Shown: positions 8,698 to 17,137 of the stretch, one piece after another
How positions within the stretch are numbered: position 1 is the stretch's first letter
Layout: each line of letters begins with the position of its first letter
NCBI RefSeq assembly: GCF_017745675.1
Contig: NZ_JAFLJM010000010.1
Location: forward strand, 62,001 to 126,000
Direction: 5' to 3'
Length of the DNA: 64,000 bases
Source: Alkalihalobacillus sp. BA299
GTDB taxonomy: Bacteria; Bacillota; Bacilli; Bacillales; Bacillaceae_F
The notes under the pieces: generated by a model
What the model was told of the DNA's origin: nothing
What the model saw: the letters and a program-made list of their open reading frames with translations, nothing else
Database searches by the model: none
Translations under genes and position numbers: made by a program

Positions 8698-8850
8698 CAT
8701 AAAAGCGCAAGCACCCGTTCAGCGGCATATGGACTGGACTGAGCCGCAGGAGATAAAGGAAACACAATGAACGTTAGTGAATTGATGTTGACTTATAGTA
8801 CGGCGGTGAGGGAAGTCTCACTAGTCGCTGGGCGCTGTAGCTAGACATCC
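8698..8850. repeat. Structured intergenic repeat-like element
   Basis: A ~150-bp non-coding block that is more GC-rich than its surroundings. It opens with AAAAGCGCAAGCACCCGTTC and closes with GGGCGCTGTAGCTAGACA, so its ends can pair through AGCGC/GCGCT. The middle contains TTGATGTTGACTTATAG. From memory this combination resembles a dispersed non-coding repeat found between genes in several Bacillaceae genomes. It occurs only once in this window, so repetitiveness cannot be shown here. Confidence 0.5.
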
Positions 8851-8867
8851 TCGAATTTCTTATTCGT

Positions 8868-8903
8868 CAAAAAAGGCTGACACGTGAGTGCCAACCTCTT
8901 TTA
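8868..8903 (-). terminator. Terminator of the acyl-CoA operon
   Basis: On the minus strand AGGTTGGCAC pairs with GTGTCAGCCT (two G-U pairs) around a 4-base loop, followed by TTTTTT. It lies about 60 bases after the stop of the last MaoC-like gene. Confidence 0.75.
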
Positions 8904-8964
8904 AATATTGATTGTTTTTGAACAATAAAATAACTATATTACAAAACCAAAGCTATCTTTTTTA

Positions 8965-9366
8965 TTAATACCGAGAGAATGCGATATTTCCTTTTATCAC
9001 TTCAGCACCATTTTGATTAACTGCACTTACATCAAAATCAAGCGTACTATCTCTTGTTTCTTTTAACTTTGCTTTAAGGGTAACGACATCATTTAAAAAA
9101 ACCATTCCTTTGAAACGGATTTGGTAATCTTGAATAAACCCTTCTTCAAAATGTGCAGTAAATAGCTTTGCTAAATTACCCATCGTCCACATCCCATGAG
9201 CGATAATACCAGGAAGACCTGCTTTTGTTGCCTCCTCATCTATCGTATGAATCGGGTTAAAATCTCCTGAGGCACCAGAGTATTTGATTAAATCCATTCT
9301 GGAAACTGGAGGAAGTTGAACTTCTTCCAGCGCTTCTCCAATTTTTAATTCAGCTAAACTTTTCAC
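8965..9366 (-). CDS. MaoC-fold (R)-enoyl-CoA hydratase, catalytic subunit
   Basis: 133-residue hot-dog fold protein. The hydratase-2 motif SGDFNPIHTIDEE lies near residues 33-45, with the catalytic pair probably Asp35 and His40. In the family this pair hydrates trans-2-enoyl-CoA (or ACP) to the (3R)-hydroxyacyl form. A GTG start overlaps the stop of the preceding MaoC-like gene by 4 bp (GTGA), so the two are translationally coupled and probably form a heteromer, as in HadAB-like enzymes. Last gene of the acyl-CoA dehydrogenase - reductase - MaoC - MaoC operon. Chain-length preference is unknown. Confidence 0.85.
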   Translation of the reverse strand: MKSLAELKIGEALEEVQLPPVSRMDLIKYSGASGDFNPIHTIDEEATKAGLPGIIAHGMWTMGNLAKLFTAHFEEGFIQDYQIRFKGMVFLNDVVTLKAKLKETRDSTLDFDVSAVNQNGAEVIKGNIAFSRY

Positions 9367-9812
9367 ACTCCTAACCCCTTTCTTACAGTTTCTGTGATAA
9401 TTACGACCATTTCTTCTGTAAAAATCGTATTACCTTCTAAATCTTCACCATATCGCTTAAACGTTATAAAGCCCATAGTTCCAGTTCTGCCTGATTTTTC
9501 AACATAATTTGTAACTTCTGCAAAACAATAAATATCTTCACCTACTAAAAGAGGTCTTTCATAATGATATTTTTGTTCTCCGTGAATCAGTCCAACGTTA
9601 GGAAGATTTAAGCCGTCAATATCGCCATATTCAAACACTCTCGGAAAAGTTGGAGGCGCAATATTTGTCCCATACCTAGATTGCCTTCCGACTTCTTCAT
9701 CTAGATATATTGCGTGTTGATCAGCTATTGCTTCAGCAAACTTTTTCACAGCACCTCTTTCAACGGTATTTTTAACTTTATTAGAACGCTTCCCAATACA
9801 ATTTTTTAGCAT
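9363..9812 (-). CDS. MaoC-like N-terminal-type dehydratase subunit
   Basis: 149-residue hot-dog protein of the FAS1-type N-terminal MaoC group (TFPRVFEYGDIDGLNLP, LIHGEQKYHYERPLLVGEDI). It lacks the D-x-N-P-x-H motif carried by its partner. In HadAB-like enzymes such subunits bind the acyl chain while the other subunit is catalytic, and that division of labour is inferred here from the missing motif and the 4-bp gene overlap. The start has GAGGTG upstream. It follows the FabG-like gene by 12 bases. Confidence 0.8.
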   Translation of the reverse strand: MLKNCIGKRSNKVKNTVERGAVKKFAEAIADQHAIYLDEEVGRQSRYGTNIAPPTFPRVFEYGDIDGLNLPNVGLIHGEQKYHYERPLLVGEDIYCFAEVTNYVEKSGRTGTMGFITFKRYGEDLEGNTIFTEEMVVIITETVRKGLGV

Positions 9813-9824
9813 TATCTCACCTCA

Positions 9825-10589
9825 TTAATCTTTTGGTCCACCAGCTACATAAATCACTTGCCCGTTTACAAATAAAGACCGCTCATCCGCGAAAAAAGCA
9901 ACCGCATTCGCAATATCACTAGGTTTTCCGCTTCTTCCAACAGGAATTTCCTTAACAGCATGGTTGATGAAATCTTCAAAAGAAATGCCAATTCTTCCCG
10001 CTGTTTCTTTCGTCATCTCTGTTTCAATAAACCCTGGCGCAACAGCATTAGACGTAATCCCGTATTTTCCTAGTTCAATCGCAAGCGTTTTCGTGAAGCC
10101 TTGTAATCCTGCTTTTGCTGCTGCGTAATTAGCTTGGCCACGGTTACCTAGTGCTGAAGTAGATGAAATGTTAATAATTCTCCCATAATTTTTTTCAACC
10201 ATGTATTTTTGTACTGCTCGAGCAGCATTAAACGATCCTTTTAAATGAACATCCATGACCGTTTGCCAATCTGAATCTGTCATTTTAAATAATAAATTAT
10301 CACGGATTACCCCAGCGTTATTAACGAGAATATCAATGGAGCCAAATGCTTGAACTACTTCATCAACTGCATCTTCAACTTGCCTAGCATCAACAACATT
10401 AACAACTTTTGAAATAACATCAAACCCTTTTTCTTTAAACTCACTTGTCGTTTCGCTTAACGCTTCTTCGTTGACATCTACGATGGCAGTTTTTGCGCCT
10501 TCTTCAGCGAGCTGAAGAGCAACCCCTTTTCCTATTCCACGACTTCCTCCTGTAATAAATGCTACTCTTCCTGCAAAACGTTTACTCAT
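9825..10589 (-). CDS. FabG-like 3-oxoacyl reductase / (R)-3-hydroxyacyl dehydrogenase (SDR)
   Basis: Classical short-chain dehydrogenase with nucleotide-binding TGGSRGIGKG near residue 14, the NNAGV block and the catalytic Ser plus YAAAK (SSTSALGNRGQANYAAAKAG). Two ATGs are adjacent, and the second (10589) has the better distance (7 bases) to GGAGG. Operon position, between an acyl-CoA dehydrogenase and R-type hydratase subunits, suggests it oxidises (3R)-hydroxyacyl-CoA to 3-oxoacyl-CoA in a degradative direction, or reduces it in the reverse one. The housekeeping fabG normally sits in the fatty-acid synthesis cluster, so this is probably a paralogue. Confidence 0.88.
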   Translation of the reverse strand: MSKRFAGRVAFITGGSRGIGKGVALQLAEEGAKTAIVDVNEEALSETTSEFKEKGFDVISKVVNVVDARQVEDAVDEVVQAFGSIDILVNNAGVIRDNLLFKMTDSDWQTVMDVHLKGSFNAARAVQKYMVEKNYGRIINISSTSALGNRGQANYAAAKAGLQGFTKTLAIELGKYGITSNAVAPGFIETEMTKETAGRIGISFEDFINHAVKEIPVGRSGKPSDIANAVAFFADERSLFVNGQVIYVAGGPKD

Positions 10590-10623
10590 CATTCAACCTC
10601 CTTGAAAAGCACTTTTCCTTATA

Positions 10624-11799
10624 TTATATATTCTGTCCTACCTTGACATGTCCTTTTAATAGATTACGAGAAATAATTAAGCGCTGGATTTCATCTGTTC
10701 CATCGTAAATTCTCCAAAGTCTTGCTTCTCGGTACCACCGTTCAATCGGTAATTCTCTTGTATAGCCCATTCCACCATGAATTTGGAGGACACGATCAAC
10801 AACATTATTGCCCATGATAGCACCGTATAGTTTTGCCATTGACGCTAAATGACGGTTGTCCTCTCCTTGATCAAGTGTAAATGCTGCATTAAGGACAAGC
10901 CATCTTGCTGCTTCAATTTCAACTGCTGAATCAGCAATTTGCCACTGAATAGCCTGCCTTTCAGCGATAGGCTTTCCAAATGTTTCTCGTTCTTTTGAGT
11001 AGTCGATCGCCATTTGCAACAATCGTTCTGCTGCTCCAACAGCTCGTGCTCCAACTACCCAACGTGCAAAACCGATCCACTCTAGACCTAATTTATAGCC
11101 TCCGTGTACTTCACCTAAAATGTTTTCTTCTGGAACACGAACATTGTCAAACACAAGAGCTGCCGGTCCCCATTCTCCCATCGTATCAATATATTCCGAT
11201 TTCCACCCCATCTCACGGTCGACGATAAAACAAGTTACACCTTCTCTACCGGTTGCTTTATGTTTTTCTTTATCTGTAATAGCAATAACCATAACAAAAT
11301 CTGCTTCATTTCCACCGGTAATAAATGTTTTTTCACCATTTAACACCCAGTCATTTCCGTCTTTGACAGCAGTCATTTTTATATTTCTTGTATCTGAGCC
11401 TGCATCTGGTTCTGTCATCGCAAAGCATGATTTCTTCTCACCATTAATCGTTGGTATTAAGTACTTCTCCTTTTGTTCTTCGTTAGCATAGTAAAGAATG
11501 TTATCAGCTGATCCACCGAAACTAAAAGGTACAAACGTCTTTGAAACTTCCATCATGACAATAGCCATCATCATTTGCCCTAGATCAGCACCACCATATT
11601 CAGCCGGAGTGTTAATACCCCAAAAGCCAAATTCCTTCGCCTTTAACTGAAGCGCTTTCATTTGTTCGTTTGAAAGACTCGGTCTACCTTCTCTTTCATT
11701 TCTTAATACTTCATTCTCCAAAGGTTTTAATTCATTTTCCACAAATTTACGAATCGTTTTTTGAACCATTCGTTGTTCTTCCGTCAAACGTAAATGCAT
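10624..11799 (-). CDS. Acyl-CoA dehydrogenase
   Basis: 391-residue FAD enzyme that would make trans-2-enoyl-CoA and pass electrons to ETF. Family signatures seen: CFAMTEPDAGSDTRN near residue 130, FITGGNEADF near 165, and the C-terminal QIHGGMGYTRELPIER. The block that carries the catalytic Glu in MCAD/SCAD (YEGT) reads IYDGTDEIQ, with Asp in that position. The alternative Glu position used by isovaleryl-type enzymes also appears empty (FARWVV region). First gene of a four-gene operon, with GGGGG before the ATG and a promoter containing a palindrome just upstream. Substrate unknown. Confidence 0.92.
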   Translation of the reverse strand: MHLRLTEEQRMVQKTIRKFVENELKPLENEVLRNEREGRPSLSNEQMKALQLKAKEFGFWGINTPAEYGGADLGQMMMAIVMMEVSKTFVPFSFGGSADNILYYANEEQKEKYLIPTINGEKKSCFAMTEPDAGSDTRNIKMTAVKDGNDWVLNGEKTFITGGNEADFVMVIAITDKEKHKATGREGVTCFIVDREMGWKSEYIDTMGEWGPAALVFDNVRVPEENILGEVHGGYKLGLEWIGFARWVVGARAVGAAERLLQMAIDYSKERETFGKPIAERQAIQWQIADSAVEIEAARWLVLNAAFTLDQGEDNRHLASMAKLYGAIMGNNVVDRVLQIHGGMGYTRELPIERWYREARLWRIYDGTDEIQRLIISRNLLKGHVKVGQNI

Positions 11800-11848
11800 T
11801 AAAATTTCCCCCAGTCTAATTTTAATATTAATTAATCCACATAATCCA

Positions 11849-11877
11849 ATTATACCTACCGGTCAGTATGTTGTCGA
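11849..11877 (-). promoter_or_regulatory. Promoter of the acyl-CoA operon
   Basis: TCGACA (11872-11877) and TATAAT (11849-11854) are 17 bases apart on the minus strand, about 50 bases before the acyl-CoA dehydrogenase ATG. Confidence 0.8.
11852..11869. promoter_or_regulatory. TetR-type operator in the promoter spacer
   Basis: ATACCTACCGGTCAGTAT is an imperfect palindrome (14 of 18 positions symmetric) with the ACCGGT centre common to operators of TetR-family regulators of acyl-CoA metabolism. It fills the space between the -35 and -10 boxes, so binding would block RNA polymerase. No TetR gene is present in this window. The regulator is inferred. Confidence 0.65.
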
Positions 11878-11940
11878 TAGTTTATTTTCAGAATATTAGA
11901 TAATTCAAAGTTTTGTTCTAATTTATCAAGGAATTGACTG

Positions 11941-11983
11941 AAAAAAATAGCCCTATAGGTCCATGCCATTACCTACAGGGCTA
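11941..11983 (-). terminator. Terminator downstream of sbcC
   Basis: On the minus strand AGCCCTGTAGGT pairs with ACCTATAGGGCT (one mismatch) and TATTTTTTT follows. It is about 110 bases after the sbcC stop. Confidence 0.85.
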
Positions 11984-12092
11984 ACATCTCAATTATCTTT
12001 TATTTTGAAAAATGCATCATTTCTTCGATTTTTTACTCTTAATATTACTCATCAACTCTAACATAGAAAGCCATTTGTTGAAATGTAGTAGG

Positions 12093-15000
12093 TTATTTAA
12101 TGACGAACGAGGTTTGGCTATGGCCTTCTTTCGTTTTTCTCACGTCCAAAATAGCAGGTATTGATTGCTTGAGCTCTTGAACGTGGGAAATGACGCCGAT
12201 CAATCGCCCTGATTGTTGGAGTTCAATAAGCGTATCGATTGCTTTACTTAGTGACTCTTCATCCAATGATCCAAAACCTTCATCAATGAACATTGTCTCA
12301 ATCGATATTCCTCCTTGATGAGACTGAATAATATCCGCCATACCAAGTGCTAAACTAAGCGACGCATTGAACTTTTCTCCACCCGATAACGTTTTTACAT
12401 CACGTTTTTGACCGGTATAATTATCATACACATCTAAGCTTAGTCCACTCTGCTTCCCTCTTTTTTCAAGGCGATCGCTACGAACGAGGTAAAACTGGCC
12501 ATTTGAGAGGCGATTAAGCCGTTGATTTGCTACTTGGACAATTTGCTCTAAAAATTCTATAAGTAAATACCTTTCAAACGAAATCTTTTTCGCATTATCA
12601 CCACGAACAATATCATATAGATCTTTATGGATATAGTAAAGTTGTTCGGATTCTTTCACTTTTTCATTCGCCGCCTCAATATCCTTTATTGCTTTATCAA
12701 TAAGATTCGTATAGTTTTCCATTTGGATAAAGGATAATCTCACGGTTTCAAGCGCTTCTCCTAACTGTTGAAGTTCATTATCTAAAGCAACAAGATCATA
12801 TCTTTCTTTTCCTTCGAGCTCGTTTTTAAGGTCTATAATTTGCTGTTGAATAGAGGCTACATCTGCCCTGAATGTCACAATCTCTTTTTTCATCGTCTCA
12901 CGTTCTATTTTTGAACGTTTTGCTTGATGATACTCTTCTTCTGTTGTAAAACCTGAGGAAACGAGCTCATGGTGAAACTTCTGATAGGCTTTTTCTTTTT
13001 TATCGCTAATCAGCTCTAATTGTTTTTTTATATTTTCAATATTTGTTTTTGCAGTAAAATATCGTTCATTTGCCTTATTAAGCTGTTCTTGTACAACCTT
13101 CCACTGTCGCTCTAACCTTTGTTTTTCTTCTTGTTGTTGTTTGAGTTCGTTTTGAAGCTGATCTAAAGATTGTAAATGCGACGGAATATCTGTTACAAGC
13201 TGGTCGTAAGAGGTCGTTTCTTTTTCAAACGATAAAACGATTTCGTTATATTGGTTTTCAGCTTGAATTTTTTGTTGCTCTGTTTGTTCAATCCATTTTT
13301 CTAATTTGTCATATTCACTTTTTTGTTGCTCCATTACTTTTTGCTCTAATTTCAGCTGACCGATTTCATCTTGAAGACGATTTTCTCTTTCTGTTAATTT
13401 GTAAACTTTATCACTCAGTCCATCGATTGGTAGGTTAAACTCAGTAATTTCTTGTTGTTTCGTATCTAGTTGAGAATTGATAGAACTTAAATCCGCCTGT
13501 AGTTTCCTGTAGTTAGCTTCTGCTGTTTCTTTTTCTTGCCTTTTTTGCTCGAGTAATTCTTTTGTTGGAATTTCTTCTTTACGACTAGGTCGACCTGGAT
13601 GTTCTCGACTACCACACACCGGACATGGCTCGTCGTCATGAAGGTGCTCGGCTAATAAGCTAGCTTGTCCTTCAATCCAACGAACTTCTAACTTATCATA
13701 GTCATTTTTCACTGTTACAAACTTTGTTTCTTGATGAAGCAATTCAGTAGAAAGCTTTGTTTGTGTCTCTATCAACTGTAAATATTCATATCCAGTTTTT
13801 ATTTGTGTCTTTGTAGCCTGAAGTTGCTCCACCTTCGTCGTGTACTCTTGACTATTCGTTTCAAGTCGTTTGATTTCTAAGACCAGTTCTGCTTTTTTTC
13901 GTTTTTGTTCTGTCATTTGTACAGTCAGTTTATTAGTTTGTTGTTTTAACCTTTCCACTTCAGCCTTCAAACCAATTAACAATTTCCGCTTTTCATCAAG
14001 ATGAGCAACTTTTGGGATAAATTCACTAAGTTTATTGACATGAATGGCAGCTTGTTCACGCTGCTCATGTTTTTCTTCTTCTACTTTATAAGCATTCATG
14101 ACAACATTCATTTGTGTTTCTGCTAAGCCAAGTTCATGTTTAGCATGTTCAAGTTCATTTTTTCCTCCATTGAGCTCTTGAACAAGTTCTTTATATTGCT
14201 CTTCATAAACGTCTAACTGGCTTGCTTTTTCAGCTAGTTTGAGCTGAATTTCTTTTCCTTCGATTTCAGGAAGCTTCTTATGAAGTAGCTCATTTTGCTT
14301 TTGTTTCATTTCCAGGTGATCAAACCGTTCATTCAGTGTTTTTGCGTCATGATAATAAGTTGTTTTTTCTTGAAAGTGTTTTTTTAGTGCATTAAAATGT
14401 TGTTTCTGTTTTCCTGTTTCTTGTTGGTAATATGTCATCTCATCAGCTAAAGCTTCAAGTGCTTGATGAGCATTATAATTTTCTTGTTCAAATACTTTCG
14501 TTAGCATCGACTCTTGGCGGTTCGGAAGACTTTTGTTAATGTTTTTAATATGAAGATCACGCTCTTGTCTTTGCTCTTCATATACTTGTTGTGATGAAAT
14601 TCTTTTTTCATTTAAACGCTCCGTTACGTGCTTAAACAGCCCAGTTTTAAAAATCTTTCGTAGGATTTCTTCTTTGTCTTCTGTTTCAGAGGTTAGTAAC
14701 TTTCGAAATTCTCCTTGTGGAAGCATAACGATTTGACTGAACTGCTCTTTCGTTAGGCCGATAATTTGCTGAAGCTTCTCGTTGACTTGGCTTACAGTTA
14801 AGCGGTCAACTAATAATACTTCTTCCCCTTCTGTTATTTCATACAGTTCATATTTATCACCGGTCGCCGTTTTATTTGTACCTTTCACATGAGCAAGCTG
14901 GCGGAACACTCGGTACGTTCTACTGCGGAGCTCGAATTCAAAATCGACGGATGTATGATCCTCATCAGCGGCAAAGTGACTACGCAACATTCTTGGATCA

Positions 15001-15185
15001 CTACGGTCTTCTCCACTTGCTTCTCCATATAGAGCAAAGCAAATTGCATCAAAGATACTCGTTTTGCCAGATCCAGTATTTCCTGAGATTACGAACAGTC
15101 GGTGATCGTCTAGCTCTGTAAAATCAATGACTTCCTTTTGTTTATAAGGCCCAAAAGCGGATAATGTAATTTTTATCGGTCTCAT
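12093..15185 (-). CDS. sbcC: Exonuclease subunit SbcC (Rad50-like ATPase)
   Basis: 1030-residue SMC-type ATPase that works with SbcD to cut hairpin and end-blocked DNA. The N-terminal Walker A is GNTGSGKTSIFD near residue 37. Long coiled coils flank the zinc hook CPVCG near residue 520. The ABC signature LSGGEKFNASLSLALG lies near residue 930 and Walker B MFIDEGFGSLD near residue 965. The start overlaps the sbcD stop by 4 bp (ATGA), so the subunits are translationally coupled. Length and layout are normal for the family. Confidence 0.96.
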   Translation of the reverse strand: MRPIKITLSAFGPYKQKEVIDFTELDDHRLFVISGNTGSGKTSIFDAICFALYGEASGEDRSDPRMLRSHFAADEDHTSVDFEFELRSRTYRVFRQLAHVKGTNKTATGDKYELYEITEGEEVLLVDRLTVSQVNEKLQQIIGLTKEQFSQIVMLPQGEFRKLLTSETEDKEEILRKIFKTGLFKHVTERLNEKRISSQQVYEEQRQERDLHIKNINKSLPNRQESMLTKVFEQENYNAHQALEALADEMTYYQQETGKQKQHFNALKKHFQEKTTYYHDAKTLNERFDHLEMKQKQNELLHKKLPEIEGKEIQLKLAEKASQLDVYEEQYKELVQELNGGKNELEHAKHELGLAETQMNVVMNAYKVEEEKHEQREQAAIHVNKLSEFIPKVAHLDEKRKLLIGLKAEVERLKQQTNKLTVQMTEQKRKKAELVLEIKRLETNSQEYTTKVEQLQATKTQIKTGYEYLQLIETQTKLSTELLHQETKFVTVKNDYDKLEVRWIEGQASLLAEHLHDDEPCPVCGSREHPGRPSRKEEIPTKELLEQKRQEKETAEANYRKLQADLSSINSQLDTKQQEITEFNLPIDGLSDKVYKLTERENRLQDEIGQLKLEQKVMEQQKSEYDKLEKWIEQTEQQKIQAENQYNEIVLSFEKETTSYDQLVTDIPSHLQSLDQLQNELKQQQEEKQRLERQWKVVQEQLNKANERYFTAKTNIENIKKQLELISDKKEKAYQKFHHELVSSGFTTEEEYHQAKRSKIERETMKKEIVTFRADVASIQQQIIDLKNELEGKERYDLVALDNELQQLGEALETVRLSFIQMENYTNLIDKAIKDIEAANEKVKESEQLYYIHKDLYDIVRGDNAKKISFERYLLIEFLEQIVQVANQRLNRLSNGQFYLVRSDRLEKRGKQSGLSLDVYDNYTGQKRDVKTLSGGEKFNASLSLALGMADIIQSHQGGISIETMFIDEGFGSLDEESLSKAIDTLIELQQSGRLIGVISHVQELKQSIPAILDVRKTKEGHSQTSFVIK

Positions 15186-16339
15186 TTTCGTTCACCATCC
15201 AAACTGATCGTTTCTTGTAAAACTTCCGAGAATAATTGTTCGGTTTCTTCAGTAATGTCAGTACCTTTTACTTCTTTATAAAACGCTTTAAAAAGAGACA
15301 GTTTGTCCATTTTCGATCGCGAAATAGCTTCTGGATGATGCTCATTTGTAATTAATAAAGAGATCACTCTTTCCACATGCAACGCATTTGGATAAACGGA
15401 GCGAATCCGCTCCATTGGTGACAAAATAGGACTTTCATCTAATAGCTTAACAAATACATAGTCTTCATTTCGTTCGTGCTTTTCAATATCGTCCATTTTT
15501 CCCTCGACTGTACGAATGTTTCTCCTCGGTTCAAGCAACCGCTTTTCAACAGTAATTTCACCATCATCACCCAAATCAACCACATAAAACCCTTTTTTAT
15601 GATGCTCTTCAGATATGGAGTATTTTAATGGCGATCCAGAATAACGAATTTTTTCATTCCCGACATGATGAGCTTGGTGTAAATGACCAAGCGCCGTGTA
15701 ATGAAAACAATCAAAATGGCTCGCATTTACGTGTTCAGCTCCTCCGATCGCTAATGGCCGTTCCGAATCGCTTGTATTCGGTTTTTCTTCCCCGTACGGT
15801 GTAACAAAAGCATGTCCAACCAAAACGTGCCGAGCATTTTCATCCATCGTTTCACTGATTTTATTAACAATAGCTCGCATCGCTTGATCGTGTGATCGTA
15901 CATCATCGATTTGCATTTCATAGCGAACTTTACTCGGCTCTGCATAAGGGACTAAGTGAAAATGAACCTCACCATATTCATCGTGAAGAACGACAGGTTC
16001 AAAGGCATCCGTAAATTGGCCTACAATATGAAATCCATTCGTTTTCATAATTTTTCTACCAAAGTCGAGGCGTTCTGGGCCATCATGATTTCCACCAATT
16101 GCAAGTACTGGAATTTTTAGTTTAAGAACAATCGTTTCTAACACTTCATCTAGTAGATCAACAGCCTCAGTCGGTGGAATTGAACGGTCATATAAATCTC
16201 CGGCAATAATGACTGCATCTGGTTGTTCTGTTTTTACTTCCTTAATAAATTGCTCTAGTACATGTTTTTGATCTTCTGTCATATAAACACCTTGTACTAA
16301 TTTTCCGAGATGCCAGTCAGCGGTATGGATAAATTTCAT
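15182..16339 (-). CDS. sbcD: Exonuclease subunit SbcD (Mre11-like nuclease)
   Basis: 385-residue metallophosphoesterase. Metal-binding blocks are FIHTADWHLGK at the N-terminus, VIIAGDLYDR near residue 45, GNHDGPERL near residue 85 and GHLHQAHH near residue 215. It is the nuclease of the SbcCD complex, used in repair of DNA hairpins and protein-blocked ends. It forms a two-gene operon with sbcC. Confidence 0.96.
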   Translation of the reverse strand: MKFIHTADWHLGKLVQGVYMTEDQKHVLEQFIKEVKTEQPDAVIIAGDLYDRSIPPTEAVDLLDEVLETIVLKLKIPVLAIGGNHDGPERLDFGRKIMKTNGFHIVGQFTDAFEPVVLHDEYGEVHFHLVPYAEPSKVRYEMQIDDVRSHDQAMRAIVNKISETMDENARHVLVGHAFVTPYGEEKPNTSDSERPLAIGGAEHVNASHFDCFHYTALGHLHQAHHVGNEKIRYSGSPLKYSISEEHHKKGFYVVDLGDDGEITVEKRLLEPRRNIRTVEGKMDDIEKHERNEDYVFVKLLDESPILSPMERIRSVYPNALHVERVISLLITNEHHPEAISRSKMDKLSLFKAFYKEVKGTDITEETEQLFSEVLQETISLDGERK

Positions 16340-16399
16340 TTAAGAGCACCATCCTTTTCTAATATGAAACTTCAATTCATTCACTACTTCTATTATGAC

Positions 16400-16433
16400 A
16401 AAAAAGGTATACCAAAAGTGGTACACCTTTTTT
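16400..16433. terminator. Bidirectional terminator between sbcD and the flavodoxin-like gene
   Basis: AAAAAAGGTATACC pairs with GGTACACCTTTTTT (one mismatch) and gives U-tracts in both directions. On the minus strand it lies about 60 bases after the flavodoxin-like gene and just before sbcD. Confidence 0.75.
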
Positions 16434-16490
16434 AAAAAATGTATATCTTTTTATCTTTCTTAAATAATACTATCATTATATTTTCTAATT

Positions 16491-16967
16491 TCATAGAAAT
16501 TTTGTCGCAAAGGCTTTTATCGAATTTTCATTAAGGTTCGTGATATCACTACTAATTCCCTTTACTTTTTGGATAATTTGCTGTTCTAAAAAGTTCATTT
16601 GTGAAAACAATAGTTCCCCACCAAATAAACCATTTGCTATCGAATGTTCTCTTAATTCAGAAGGAAATGCCTTATTAAACTGTTCTTTTGCCAATTCTCC
16701 TTCGTTCATACAGCAAAGAAATAACCCTACTTTTTTTGTAAGTAATATATCAAGGTTGGTTTTTAAAAATTGTTTCACTTGCCTTTGAATCGAACTTAGA
16801 TGAATAGAGACTCCGATGATAATTACATCGTAGATTTCTAATTCTCTTAGTGGGGCTTCATTATACAAATCAACTAGCTCAACATCATTTTTGAAATATT
16901 CACAAATATGATGTGCTGCTTTTTCAGTTGTTCCATGTAAAGAACTAAAAACAATTAAATACTTCAT
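16491..16967 (-). CDS. Flavodoxin-domain protein (HemG-like fold)
   Basis: 158 residues with an N-terminal flavodoxin FMN-phosphate loop (FSSLHGTTEKAA) and the later loops IIIGVSIHLSSI and FLCCMNEGELAKEQF. The overall layout resembles the short flavodoxin group that includes menaquinone-dependent protoporphyrinogen oxidase HemG. Bacillus usually uses HemY for that step, so the HemG reaction is not claimed. Monocistronic with its own terminator. The electron partner is unknown. Confidence 0.7.
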   Translation of the reverse strand: MKYLIVFSSLHGTTEKAAHHICEYFKNDVELVDLYNEAPLRELEIYDVIIIGVSIHLSSIQRQVKQFLKTNLDILLTKKVGLFLCCMNEGELAKEQFNKAFPSELREHSIANGLFGGELLFSQMNFLEQQIIQKVKGISSDITNLNENSIKAFATKFL

Positions 16968-17137
16968 ATGTATTCCTCCATAAAGTCTCTAAACCTGAAA
17001 TTAAAGGAAGTCTACCTTTACATATTAGCAATTGCTTTATTTCTACTAATGATTAGAACTTTATATAACCAGTATATTATAGGATCCTCGATTAGAATAC
17101 CAAAACATTAGAGAAGTTTCACCAAATCTCACTATTT

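Noticed and set aside
9825-10589. Housekeeping fabG of fatty-acid synthesis
   Set aside because: No fab neighbours (acpP, fabD, fabF); the context is an acyl-CoA dehydrogenase/MaoC operon.
14876-15121. 81-codon plus-strand ORF in sbcC
   Set aside because: Antisense shadow of the Walker A region of SbcC.
16400-16433. Possible operator palindrome GGTATACC
   Set aside because: Better explained as part of a bidirectional terminator with U-tracts on both sides.
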